In this document: in pieces, positions 10,725-22,130 of the stretch
Position numbering within the stretch: the first letter of the stretch is position 1
Layout: every line of letters begins with the position of its first letter
Assembly: GCA_023053685.1 (NCBI GenBank)
Contig: JALIGW010000032.1
Coordinates: 2,281,953 to 2,345,952 of the forward strand
Source of the DNA: Diadophis punctatus similis
Lineage: Eukaryota > Chordata > Lepidosauria > Squamata > Dipsadidae
DNA length: 64,000 nt
Direction of reading: 5' to 3'
Translations under genes and position numbers: made by a program
The notes under the pieces: model-generated
The model's input: only the letters and a program-made list of their open reading frames with translations
Told to the model about the DNA's origin: nothing
Databases searched by the model: none

Positions 10725-12440
10725 TAGGCCCAAAATCACCAAGCCGGCTTTCATGCCTCAGGCGGGACTAGAACTCACTGTCTCCTGGTGAATGATCCAA
10801 AGTCACACAGTTACTAGAACTCACAGTTTTCTGATGATTGGATCAAAGTCACTCAGGGACAAGAAGTCACTGTCTCCTGGAGATTCGCCCAAAGTCACCC
10901 AGCTGGCTTTCATGTCTCAGGCAGGACTAGAACTCACAGTTTCCTGGTGATCAACCTAAAGCCACCCAGGAACTAGAACTCACAGTCTCCTGGTGATTGA
11001 GCTAAAGTCACACAGGGATTAGAACTCACAGTCTCCTGGTCATTGGCCCAAAGTCACCCAGGGACTAGAATTTACAGACTCCTGGTGATTGACCCAAAGT
11101 CACCCAGGGACTAGAATTCACATGCTCCTGGTGATTGACCCAAAGTCACCCAGGGACTAGAATTTACATGCTCCTGGTGATTGGCCCAAAGTCACCCAGG
11201 GACTAGAATTCACATGTTCCTGGTGATTGGCCCAAAGTCACCCAGGGACTAGAATTCACATGCTCCTGGTGATTGACCCAAAGTCACCCAGGGACTAGAA
11301 TTCACATGCTCCTGGTGATTGGCCCAAAGTCACCCAGGGACTAGAATTCACATGCTCCTTGTGATTGGCCCAAAGTCACCCAGGGACTAGAATTCACATG
11401 TTCCTGGTGATTGGCCCAAAGTCACCCAGGGACTAGAATTCACATGCTCCTTGTGATTGGCCCAAAGTCACCCAGGGACTAGAATTCACATGCTCCTGGT
11501 GATTGGCCCAAAGTCACCCAGGGACTAGAATTCACATGTTCCTGGTGATTGACCCAAAGTCACCCAGGGACTAGAATTCACATGCTCCTTGTGATTGGCC
11601 CAAAGTCACCCAGGGACTAGAATTCACATGTTCCTGGTGATTGACCCAAAGTCACCCAGGGACCAGAATTCACATGCTCCTGGTGATTGGCCCAAAGTCA
11701 CCCAGGGACTAGAATTCACATGTTCCTGGTGATTGGCCCAAAGTCACCCAGGGACTAGAATTCACATGCTCCTGGTGATTGACCCAAAGTCACCCAGGGA
11801 CTAGAATTCACATGCTCCTTGTGATTGGCCCAAAGTCACCCAGGGACTAGAATTCACATGCTCTTTGTGATTGGCCCAAAGTCACCCAGGGACTAGAATT
11901 CACATGTTCCTGGTGATTGACCCAAAGTCACCCAGGGACTAGAATTCACATGCTCCTGGTGATTGGCCCAAAGTCACCCAGGGACTAGAATTTACAGACT
12001 CCTGGTGATTGACCCAAAGTCACCCAGGGACCAGAATTCACATGCTCCTGGTGATTGGCCCAAAGTCACCCAGGGACTAGAATTCACATGTTCCTGGTGA
12101 TTGGCCCAAAGTCACCCAGGGACTAGAATTCACATGCTCCTGGTGATTGACCCAAAGTCACCCAGGGACTAGAATTCACATGCTCCTTGTGATTGGCCCA
12201 AAGTCACCCAGGGACTAGAATTCACATGCTCTTTGTGATTGGCCCAAAGTCACCCAGGGACTAGAATTCACATGTTCCTGGTGATTGGCCCAAAGTCACC
12301 CAGGGACTAGAATTCACATGCTCCTTGTGATTGGCCCAAAGTCACCCAGGGACTAGAATTCACATGCTCCTGGTGATTGGCCCAAAGTCACCCAGGGACT
12401 AGAATTCACATGGTCCTGGTGATTGACCCAAAGTTATCCA
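10725..12440. repeat. 46-bp minisatellite derived from a squamate SINE
   Basis: About 30 copies of a 46-bp unit (gattggcccaaagtcaccca, then gggactagaattcacatgct, then cctggt) fill 11040-12430. The first 300 bp holds longer, diverged units. Two of these contain the ggctttcatg segment of a SINE whose antisense reads tgggtgactttgggcc and agttctagtcccgcc. Unit variants recur every 8 units: 11632-11917 equals 12000-12285, offset 368 bp. Confidence 0.9.
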
Positions 12441-13110
12441 GCTATAATCATCCTACTTCTATTTGTAGGTCTTTGTATTTTCTTATCTTCTCTAGTTCTT
12501 TCTATTCTATTCTGCTGTTTCCTGGTATTGCCATGTCTACTATCCAGACATTTTTTAAAACTTTCATAGTGCAAACAAAATTTAAAAAAATATCTGCTTA
12601 GGACTCTTGTTTGCAACAAAGCCCTGAAGCAATGTGAGGCCCAGGAGACATATCTTCTCTTTGTGACACCCGTTCTCTAGAAAAGCATCCCATCCCCACA
12701 ACCCTATTAGCTTTTTATAAGGTGCTCAACCCCTGATTGTTTCATCAAGCTTGTGGGGTAAGGAGCTAGCAAACCCCATCTGTTAGTTGCTCTATTGCTA
12801 GCACATTTATTCCCAATTACAACCTCTGGCACATCATATATCGATTGTTGCTGAATTTCTGTTTTAATTACGTTGAGTTGTTTTGATGTTTCTCGATTTT
12901 ATATTCATTGTCAACTGCCCAGAGTCACAATAATGAGGTGGGCAGGCAAATGAATTATTTAAATAAACATATAAACAAGGAAACAATTGCATGACTTTGG
13001 GGGGGATTAGGGTGACAACAGAGTGTGTGTGAGTATTTACGGACTTAGTATAAGGAGTCGCTAAACTTTGAAAGGAGGTATAACCAACACAATAAATTAA
13101 AATCTGATGC
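12441..13110. other. Mostly unannotated DNA with an L2-like tail
   Basis: No gene. At about 12890-12985 the sequence actgcccagagtcacaataa followed by an AAAT-rich stretch resembles an L2 LINE 3' end on the plus strand. Confidence 0.4.
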
Positions 13111-13112
13111 TA

Positions 13113-13248
13113 TAGGGCAGTGATGGCGAACCTATGGCACGCGTGCCACAAGTGGCATGCTGAGCCATATTGGTGGGCATGCAAGCTCAGGTCCGGTGCG
13201 CCCGCTGATTTTCGGGCCTTCTGGGCCCACTGGGAGTAGGAAAACAGG
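13113..13248. mobile_element. hAT-like fragment (CAGTGATGGCGAACC family)
   Basis: Begins GGGCAGTGATGGCGAACCTATGGC, the left end seen again at 20036, 54360 and 57464. The right terminus is missing. Confidence 0.65.
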
Positions 13249-13249
13249 C

Positions 13250-13965
13250 TTCTTCACTTATCCTTGGTTGTATAAACAGAGGCATAGAATCAAAATCATG
13301 TGAAGTATTAGTACTGCTTTATAAAGCCTTAGTAAGATCACACCTGGAATACTGCATCCAGTTTTGGTCACCACATTACAAAACATATGTTGAGACTTTG
13401 GAAAAAGCAGCTAAGATGATTAAAGATCTGGAGACCAAAACATATGAAGAATGGTTGCAGGCAGGGGTGAAATGCTACCGGTTCGGCCCGGTAGGGGCAT
13501 ACCGGTAGCAGCGGCCGCCCGTGGTTTGGAGAACTGGCAGCAGCGGCAGCGTGAGGCTCTGCCCACCCACCATTTTCTTTTTTTTAACCCTCTGCGCATG
13601 CACAAAGCCTTCTGCGCATGCACAGAGGGTGAAAAAGTGTGTGCAATGGTGGCGCGCATGCGCTTCCAAACCGGTAGGAAAGGTAAGTAGATTTAACTAC
13701 TGGTTGCAGGATTTTGGTTTGGCTAGTCTAGAGGAAAGGATTGAGGGGTAACATGATAGCAGTCTTCCAATATTTGAGGGACTGCCACAAAGAAGAGGGG
13801 GTCAACGTCAACCTATTCGCCAAAGCACCAGAGAGCAAGACAAGGAACAATAGTTGGAAACTAATCAAGGAGAGAAGCAAACTTAGAATTAAGGAGAAAC
13901 TTCCTAACAAAGAGGACAATTAATCAGTGGAACAATTTGCCTTCAGTCATTGTGGGTGCTTCATC
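13250..13965 (+). mobile_element. CR1 LINE 3' region, split by a MITE
   Basis: Plus-strand CR1 ORF2 C-terminal region (ggaatactgcatccagtttt, tatgaagaatggttgcag) is interrupted at 13462-13702 and resumes at gattttggtttggctagtct. It ends near an ACAC run at 13965. Confidence 0.85.
13462..13702. mobile_element. hAT-like MITE (CAGTGGTGGGTT family)
   Basis: CAGGGGTGAAATGCTACC...ACTACTG, 241 bp, with a perfect 8-bp duplication GTTGCAGG at 13454-13461 and 13703-13710 inside CR1. Confidence 0.9.
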
Positions 13966-14365
13966 CCACACACACATAGACATGAAAAATGGTTTTAGGA
14001 ATTGGGTTTGGCTAATCTAGAAAAAAGAAGAACTTGGGGTGATATGATAAGCAGCATTTCAGTATTTGAGGAGCTGCCCCAGAGAAGAGGGGGGTCAACC
14101 TATTCTCCAAAGCACCTGAGGGCAGGACAAGAAACAATGGATGGAAACTAATCAAGCAGAGAAGCAACCTGGAATTCGGGAGAAACTTCCTAACAGTGAG
14201 GACAATTAACCTGTGGAACAACTTGCCACCAGAAGTTGTTGGTGCTCCATCACTGGAGGCTTTCCAGAAGAGACTGTAGAGACACTTGTCTGAAATGGTA
14301 TAGGGAGTCTGGACTAGAAGACCTCCAAGGTCCCTTCCAGCTCCATTCTGTTTCTGATTCTGACT
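13966..14365 (+). mobile_element. CR1 LINE 3' end
   Basis: Plus-strand CR1 from ggaattgggtttggctaatc through the ggactagaagacctccaagg 3' signature, with a short ATTCTG-type tail. Confidence 0.85.
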
Positions 14366-14510
14366 GAATGGTGGACGATGGGAGAATTTAATATTCCTTG
14401 CAGTCATCTGGTCGTTTGCACTCTCTCTGAGTGTCATTGAGGCCACTTGGAGTTTTACCTGTGCCCTCAGGGTCACCTGGGTATTGTGGATGATGACCAG
14501 ATGACTGCAA
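14366..14510. mobile_element. Penelope-like fragment (family B)
   Basis: Contains attccttgcagtcatctggt and tgaggccacttggagtttta, shared with 31300 and 51230. Its continuation is broken by the solo LTR at 14511. Confidence 0.5.
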
Positions 14511-14839
14511 TGTTAAAGGTGAGAATAAATCTCGTAGAGGCGATGTGGATCTTTTCTTGGAATTCAGACATTTAGAAATAAAGCCGAGATTAAAAGTCTA
14601 ATAGAAAATATTTATTTCGGTACAAAAACAATAAATCCTGAATAGTTACATCCTTGCTAATAAATCGTGACCGCTCCGGTCAGAATCAAAGGCAGAAGTG
14701 AATAATCGAGAATCAGGAATGCACACATGCGCAGAAGATCACATCACGTGTCCTGCTTGTATTGGAATGTACCATAATATTAGGATAGGGGTGCATCACC
14801 CTGCATAGACATACAACTGGCAATATTCACTACGTGACA
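14511..14839 (-). mobile_element. Solo LTR, 329 bp (TGTCACG family, copy 1)
   Basis: Plus strand reads TGTTAAAGG...TACGTGACA, with an exact 5-bp duplication TGCAA at 14506-14510 and 14840-14844. On the minus strand an AATAAATATTTT polyadenylation signal lies in the right place, so the LTR points left. Copies 2 and 3 are at 25860 and 32431. Confidence 0.9.
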
Positions 14840-14854
14840 TGCAAGGATTAACAG

Positions 14855-14958
14855 ATTAACAGAGTTACCTTGTAGGTCATCTAGTCCAACCCTCCACCCA
14901 AGCAGGAGACCCTACATCATTTCTGACAAATGGCAGTCCAATCTCTTCTTGAAAGCCT
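14855..14958 (-). mobile_element. CR1 LINE 3' fragment
   Basis: Antisense CR1 3' end (taggtcatctagtccaaccc to cttcttgaaagcct), abutting a MITE fragment. Confidence 0.75.
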
Positions 14959-15117
14959 ACAGAAGCAAAAAACAAAATGGCACCGCCTATGGCGCTGCCA
15001 AGAGAGCCAGTTTAGGGGGGTGTCCAGCCAGCCATCGCTGTTGGTTCGGCCAGCGGGGTGAAATTCCTGCTACCGGTTCTATAGAACCGGTCTGAACCGG
15101 CAGGAACCCACCTCTGG
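14959..15117. mobile_element. hAT-like MITE fragment (CAGTGGTGGGTT family)
   Basis: The right half (gttctatagaaccggtctga, ending ggaacccacctctg) matches 9100-9185. The left end is missing. Confidence 0.7.
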
Positions 15118-15910
15118 TTCCTTGGTGCTCTCTGAGCTTGGCTGTTTTCTTGCATATGTTTCATGACCCAACTAGATAACATCATCAGGGGTAGGAGGCA
15201 ATAGGGTTTCCTCTCTGATTAGATGCCATGTCACCCTACAAACAGACGAGAATATCTGTAGCTCAGTGTTGAACTGAGGAGTCCATGGTGCTCTCTGAGC
15301 TTGGTTGTTTCCTTGCAGATGTGTCATGATCCAACTATGTAAGGACATCAGTGGTAGAAGGGAGTGGTATTTGTGGTGGGGAGGAGGAGGAGGAGAGTGG
15401 AGAGAGAGGAGGAGGAGGGAAGGAGGAGGAGGAGGAGGAGGAGGAGGAGGAGGAGGAGGAGGAGGAGAAGAAGAAGAAGAAGAAGAAGAAGAAGAAGAAG
15501 AAGAAGAAGAAGAAGAAGAAGAAGAAGAAGAAGAAGAAGAAGAAGAAGAAGAAGAAGAAGAAGAAGAAGAAGAAGAAGAAGAAGAAGCTTGGTTGTTTTC
15601 TTGCAGACATTTCATTACCCAACTAGGTAACATCATCAGGGCTAGAAAAGAATGAGGCTTCCTCTCTGATTAGATACAGGTGGTTTGCCATGTCAACCTT
15701 CCAATAGAAGAGAATATCTGTAGCTCAGGGTTGAACTGTGGGGTCCGTGGTGCTCTCTGAGCTTGGTGGTTTTGCTTGAAGATGATTCGTTATCCATCTA
15801 GATAACATTATCAAGGCCAGCATCCCTTGCACTCATGAAGTTTCTTGGTTGGGTTGGGTCACAAAACATCTACAAGCAAAACCACCAAGCTCAGAGAGCA
15901 CCAAGGACTC
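15118..15910. mobile_element. Penelope-like fragments (family A) around a GGA/GAA array
   Basis: Four minus-strand modules (ctgatgatgttacctagttg then ggtaatgaaa, with the gagctctcag-type spacer) lie at 15150, 15310, 15600 and 15775, and an oppositely oriented one starts near 15842. A GGA/GAA microsatellite (15366-15587) splits them. The 15596-15641 module shows a hammerhead-ribozyme-like core. Confidence 0.5.
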
Positions 15911-16395
<485 letters not shown>

Positions 16396-16540
16396 CAAAA
16401 TGTGGCTGGGTAACTTTGAGCCAATCACTACTGTGTTTCCCCGAAAATAAGACAGGGGCTTATATTTTTTTGACCCCCCAAAAATGCCCCTGGCCTTATT
16501 TTCGGGGATGGCTTATTATTTTTGGGGTGCAGGCAGGCCG

Positions 16541-16742
16541 CGACGCACCACTTACTGAAGTTCGGCAGCTCCGTGGTCTCTCGGCTAATCTGTTTTGGGG
16601 GAAAAAAATCTTGCATAGTGCAGAAACTCTTCTCGCGAGAATTAGCAAGTTCTCGAAGCGAGAAGAGTTTCTGCACTATGCAAGATTTTTTTCCCTAGCC
16701 GAGGGAAACCCCAGAGCTGTCAAACTCCAGTAAGTGGTGAGT
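16541..16742. repeat. Hairpin module 1 of the foldback element
   Basis: Arms of about 90 nt, 16541-16636 and 16655-16742, are inverted copies sharing ttgcatagtgcagaaactct and accacttactg. The loop is near attagcaagttctcg. Confidence 0.85.
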
Positions 16743-17109
16743 TTTGCGGTTGGGCGGAGTTTGGAGCTTTGGGGCGAAGGATGGGGCGGGGCGGGGCGGT
16801 GAGCGAGCAACCGATGTAGCGGCGGAAGGCAGAGCAGAAGGGGCAGCAGGCTTACCTTAGGGAAAGCGGGCGGCGGGTGGAAGGCAAAGCCAGGGCAGGC
16901 AATGCTGAGTCCGGCTTAGCCGGGCAGAGACGCGGGGCTCTGCACCTTGGTCCTCCCCTGCATCACCAAGAGGCCGGATCCCCAAGATCCCAGCAGGGAC
17001 GAGCTCCCCAAATCCTCTGGCCTGCATAAAGAGGCACCGCACGGCCCTGCAAGAGCCCCCCGGAGGGTCTGCAGAGAAGCGACCCCCGCCGGTGGGGATC
17101 AGATGGCCC

Positions 17110-17890
17110 GCTTGGCTGGGATCTGCCGCCGCCTCCCTCGCTCACCCACCTGCCCGCCCGTTCGGATCTGCCTTCCGCCGCCTCCCTCGCTTGCTCACCC
17201 GCCTCCCTCGCTCACCCGCTGCCTCCTTCGCTCACCCACCTGCCCGCCCGTTCGGATCTGCCTTCCGCCGCCTCCCTCGCTTGCTCACCCGCCTCCCTCG
17301 CTCACCCGCTGCCTCCTTCGCTCACCCACCTGCCCGCCCGTTCGGATCTGCCTTCCGCCGCCTCCCTCGCTTGCTCACCCGCCTCCCTCGCTCACCCGCT
17401 GCCTCCTTCGCTCACCCACCTGCCCGCCCGTTCGGATCGGCCTTCCGCCGCCTCCCTCGCTTGCTCACCCGCCTCCCTCGCTCACCCGCTGCCTCCTTCG
17501 CTCACCCACCTGCCCGCCCGTTCGGATCTGCCTTCCGCCGCCTCCCTCGCTTGCTCACCCGCCTCCCTCGCTCACCCGTTGCCTCCTTCGCTCACCCACC
17601 TGCCCGCCCGTTCGGATCGGCCTTCCGCCGCCTCCCTCGCTTGCTCACCCACCTCCCTCGCTCACCCGCTGCCTCCTTCACTCACCCACCTGCCCGCCCG
17701 TTCGGATCTGCCTTCCGCCGCCTCCCTCGCTTGTTCACCCACCTCCCTCGCTCACCCGCTGCCTCCTTCGCTCACCCACCTGCCCGCCCGTTCGGATCTG
17801 CCTTCCGCCGCCTCCCTCGCTTGCTCACCTGCCTCCCTCGCTCACCCGCCGCCTCCTTCGCTCACCTGCCTTCTGCCGCCGCCTCCCTCG
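17110..17890. repeat. 90-bp tandem array, forward
   Basis: The TTCGGATCTGCCTTCCGCCG mark occurs at 17161 and every 90 bp to 17791 (17251, 17341, 17431, 17521, 17611, 17701), with few substitutions. Units also contain shorter CTCACCCGC-type subrepeats. Because 90 is divisible by 3, long frames of 30-residue repeats stay open (16947-17900 and 17092-17961). These are not called as genes. Confidence 0.95.
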
Positions 17891-17921
17891 CTTGGATTAG
17901 CCGAGCCTTTTGGCACATGCC

Positions 17922-18103
17922 CGGAGTTTGGCAGCCCCGTGATCTCTGCTATTCTGTTTAGGAAAAAAAACTTGCATAGTGCAGAAACTCTTCTTGCTGC
18001 GAGAAGTTGTTAATTGCTCGCCTCGCGAGAAGAGTTTCTGTAGTATACAAGGTTTTTTTCCTAAACAGAATAGCCGAGACACCGCGGAGCTGTCAAACTC
18101 CAG
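17922..18103. repeat. Hairpin module 2 of the foldback element
   Basis: Arms 17922-17996 and 18025-18103 are imperfect inverted copies of the same ctgtttaggaaaaaaacttg sequence as module 1. This places four copies in alternating orientation in one element. Confidence 0.85.
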
Positions 18104-18164
18104 TAAGTGGCGTGTCTCGTGGTGGGGTAGAGTTTGGGGGTTTCGGGTGGGGGTGGGGCGGCCT

Positions 18165-18540
18165 GTGCCGGTGAGCAAGCGAGGCAGCGGCGGAAGGCAG
18201 ATCCGAACGGGCGGGCAGGTGGGTGAGCGAGGGAGGCGGCGGGGTGAGCGAGGGAGGCGGGTGAGCAAGCGAGGCAGCGGCGGAAGGCAGATCCGAACGG
18301 GCGGGCAGGTGGGTGAGCGAGGGAGGCGGCGGGTGAGCGAGGGAGGCGGGTGAGCAAGCGAGGCAGCGGCGGAAGGCAGATCCGAACGGGCGGGCAGGTG
18401 GGTGAGCGAGGGAGGCGGCGGGTGAGCGAGGGAGGCGGGTGAGCAAGCGAGGCAGCGGCGGAAGGCAGATCCGAAAGGGCGGGCAGGTGGGTGAGCGAGG
18501 GAGGCGGCGGCAGAAGGCAGGTGAGCGAGGGAGGTGGCTC
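18165..18540. repeat. 90-bp tandem array, inverted
   Basis: Reverse complement of the forward array. ATCCGAACGG marks lie at 18201, 18291, 18380 and 18469 (the last with AAAGG), so the spacing is 89-90 bp over about four units. Confidence 0.95.
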
Positions 18541-18927
18541 AAGCCCTGCACTTGTGGGCTCACTGTACCCGACCGGCCTCGGAGACAGGAGACAGCCCCT
18601 CTGCCAAGAGAGAGGGGGCGTGTTTAGAAAAGACAAGCGTGTGCACGGCTGCTTCTGCTGCTGAGCCCGGTTGGAAGTTTGGCTTCTAGCCGGGCTCAGG
18701 CGAGGAACCGGTGGCTGTTTGCAGGGGATTCCAATGCCACTCTTTTGGCCGGGAGAGAGAGAGAGAGTGTGCCACCGCAAAAAGAGCGGCTCCCGGCATG
18801 CCCCCCCTTTCCCCCGGAAGTAGTTGGGGGGGCTTATTATCGGGGCGGGCCTTACTTCAAAGCATGTCCCGAAAAGCCCTGTGGGGCTTAGTTTCGGGAC
18901 AGGTCTTATTTTCGGGGAAACACGGTA

Positions 18928-19500
18928 GGAGATAGTGAGTTCTAATCCCACTTTAGGCATGAAAGCTAACTGGGTGACTTTGGGCCAGTCCCTCTCTCTC
19001 AACCCAACCCAACCTATCTCACAGGGCTGTTGTGTTAAAATATTCATGAACTGGGAGAGCCCATGTTAACAAGGTCAGCCAATGAACAGGCATAGTAACT
19101 GAATCAGCCAATGGGAGTTAAACACTTCTGAGCTGTGCAGAGAATCGAAACTGGAACTTAAGCTTAAGGCTGGTTGTGGCTCCAGTCTCCACGCTGTACT
19201 CTCTGTGCTTGTCTGCTCTGCTGAAATGAAACTTAACTTTCCTGCTTGTGTTTATCTGTAACTGATTGAAGAAAGAACTCTGCTAATGGTATTGTGAATT
19301 CATCTGTTATTATGTTTATAAAGAAGTTTATGAATCCAGCTGAATCAGTAATCTCTGTGTGTGCTTCTGGTTTTGATGTTTGCAACAAACTTTAATATGT
19401 TGATTTGGGGAAAATAGGATGTGAAAGGCATATTAAATGCATTTGCTGGCTTAAGTTGTTTATAAAAATGATAAAGGCGAGACATAAATAAATAAGTTAA
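18928..19500 (+). mobile_element. tRNA-derived squamate SINE interrupted by an LTR
   Basis: The left part (18928-19032) has a B-box-like gagttctaatccc and the ctgggtgactttgggccagt core. The right part (19398-19500) continues ttggggaaaatagg to a tail ending gacataaataaataag. Joined across the insertion the sequence reads as one SINE, probably of the Sauria type. Confidence 0.65.
19033..19397 (+). mobile_element. Probable solo LTR, 365 bp, inside the SINE
   Basis: Starts TGTTAAAATA and ends ACTTTAATA, with an exact 5-bp duplication TGTTG at 19028-19032 and 19398-19402. Two CCAAT boxes (agccaatgaac and agccaatggg) lie near its start, as in U3 regions. The end is TA where CA is expected. Confidence 0.65.
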
Positions 19501-20035
19501 AAATTAAAAACAAATCCATTAAGGTTACCTTGACTCTAGAAAGGGAGCCTATGACTTCTGAGGCCAAGAAAGTTTCAGGAACTGTTCACAGTCCCTCCAT
19601 TTGTAAGTGAGTTGTAAATTGAGGGTGGATGGAGTGTTTAATAGTGAAGACTTTCCTTCTGCACACAATCATTTTGCTTCCTATAGCAAGGTAAAAAATG
19701 TGTACACACTCGAGATACGTCAACATTTCTATGATGTATTGTTAGGGACCTTGGAGTCCTGGTGGATGATCGCTGGAATATGAGTCAGCAGTGTGCGGCA
19801 GCAGCCCAAAACAGCTAATGCAATCCTTGGTTGCATAAACAGAGGCATAGAAGTATCACGTGAAGTATTAATACCGCTTTATAAAATCTTAGTAAGACCT
19901 CACCTGGAATACTGAAACCAGTTTTGGTCACCATACTACAAAAAGGAGGTTGTGGCTTTGGAAAAAGTTTAGAGAAGAGCAATTAAGAGACCAAAACATA
20001 TGAAGAACGGCTGCAGGATTTGGGTTTGGCTAGTC

Positions 20036-20474
20036 CCGTGATGGTGAACCTATGGCACATGTGCCACAGGTGGCATGCAGAGCAATATCTGTGGGCATGC
20101 GAGCTGTTGCCCTAAAACAGCTCCAGCACACATGAACGCGCCGGCCAGCTGATTTTTGGCTGGCCCCGTCCAGCTTCCCCTCCCCTCCCAGGAGTCTTCA
20201 CACAGCCCATTTTGGACACCAGGTAAGTACAGGGCATTTTCGGCCTCCAGAGGGCCTCCGGGAAGCGGGGGAGGCCATTTTTGCCCTCCAGAGGCTTCAG
20301 GGAGGCCTACTAGGCCCAAAACAGGGCGCAGGGGGGTTGTGCGTGCATGCATGGGGGGGGGCAGCATGGGGGGGCACATGCGCAGGGGGTGTGGCGTGGG
20401 GGGCATTGAATTATGGGTGTGGGCAAGTGCGCACTCACTTTCGGCACCCGAGGGAAAAATGTTCGCCATCACTG
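20036..20474. mobile_element. hAT-like element (CAGTGATGGCGAACC family), 439 bp
   Basis: Left end CCGTGATGGTGAACC and right end GTTCGCCATCACTG are inverted. Flanks GGCTAGTC (20028-20035) and AGCTAGTC (20475-20482) match 7 of 8. The middle is G-rich. Confidence 0.85.
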
Positions 20475-20514
20475 AGCTAGTCTAAAGAAAAGAAGAATTA
20501 GGGGTGACCTGATA

Positions 20515-20649
20515 CCCTGTTTTCACCAAAATAAGACATCCCCTGATAATAAGCCCAATCGGGATTTTGAGTGCATGGCAATAAGGCCAAGCGCTTATTT
20601 CAGGGTTTAAAAAAATATAAGACAGGGACTTATTTTCGGGGAAACACGG
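20515..20649. mobile_element. Short TA-flanked MITE
   Basis: CCCTGTTTTCACCAAAATAAG...TTCGGGGAAACACGG, flanked by TA (20513-20514 and 20650-20651) within the CR1 word gacatgatagcag. Small relative of 16431-18925. Confidence 0.75.
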
Positions 20650-20960
20650 TAGAAGTATTCCAATATTTGAGGGGTTGCCACAAAGAAGATTAGGTCACAT
20701 TATTCTCCAAAGCACTAGAGGGCAGGACAAAAAATAATGCTTGGAAACTAACCAAGGACAGAAGCAACCTGGAGAAACTTCCTAACAGTGAGGACAATTA
20801 ACCAGTGGTACAGCTTGCCACCAGAAATCGTGGGTGCTCCATCACTGGAGGTTTTTAAGAAGAGTCTAGACAGTTACTTATCTAAAATGGTATAGGTTCT
20901 CCTGTTTGAGCAGGGGGCTGGACTAGAAGACCTCCAAGGTCCCTTCCAGCTCATTCATTG

Positions 20961-21800
<840 letters not shown>

Positions 21801-22130
21801 TTTCTTCCTTCCTTCCTGACCCCCTCCTCTCTGTGGCATCCCCTCAAGTATTGGAACACTGCTATCATGTCACCCCTGGTCCTTCTCTTCGCCAGACTGG
21901 CCAAGCTCAGTTCCTGCAACCGCTCTTCGTATGTTTTATTTTCCAGACCCTTTATCATCCTGGTTGCTCTCCTCTGCACTTTCTCTAGAGTTTCAATGTC
22001 TTTTTTGTAGTGTGGTGACCAAAACTGGATGCAGTACTCTAGGTGTGGTCTGACCAAGGCTATATAGAGTGGTACTAGTACCTCTCTGGTCCTTGATTGT
22101 ATCCCTCTATTTATGCAGCTCAATCAATTA
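21801..22130 (-). mobile_element. CR1 LINE ORF2 C-terminal fragment
   Basis: The minus frame (to 22123) is intact: [34 protein letters not shown] and [19 protein letters not shown] are the conserved CR1 reverse transcriptase tail. The best preserved CR1 coding stretch in the window, 5'-truncated near 22130. Confidence 0.9.

Larger units (their letters stand above)
16431..18925. mobile_element. TA-flanked foldback element with inverted tandem arrays, 2.5 kb
   Basis: The left end CTGTGTTTCCCCGAAAATAAG and the right end CTTATTTTCGGGGAAACACGG (displayed as ttattttcggggaaacacgg) are inverted and flanked by TA (16429-16430 and 18926-18927). Shorter relatives lie at 20515-20649 and 40886-41142. Inside are two hairpin modules and two 90-bp tandem arrays in opposite orientation. 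No transposase is visible. The target looks like SINE-related sequence. Confidence 0.75.
19737..20960 (+). mobile_element. CR1 LINE 3' region with two nested DNA elements
   Basis: Plus-strand CR1 from gttagggaccttggagtcct through the C-terminal region to the ggactagaagacctccaagg signature near 20920. It is split at 20036-20474 (hAT-like) and at 20515-20649 (TA element). One of the longest CR1 copies here, yet it is broken by stops. Confidence 0.85.

Noticed and set aside
10725..12440. CRISPR-like direct repeats
   Set aside because: The 46-bp units are contiguous without unique spacers, and the DNA is vertebrate.
16947..17961. Two long plus-strand frames (317 and 289 codons) encoding 30-residue Pro/Arg/Ser repeats
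   Set aside because: The repeat unit is exactly 90 bp, so any frame without a stop in one unit stays open. Composition follows the DNA repeat and both frames overlap in different registers.
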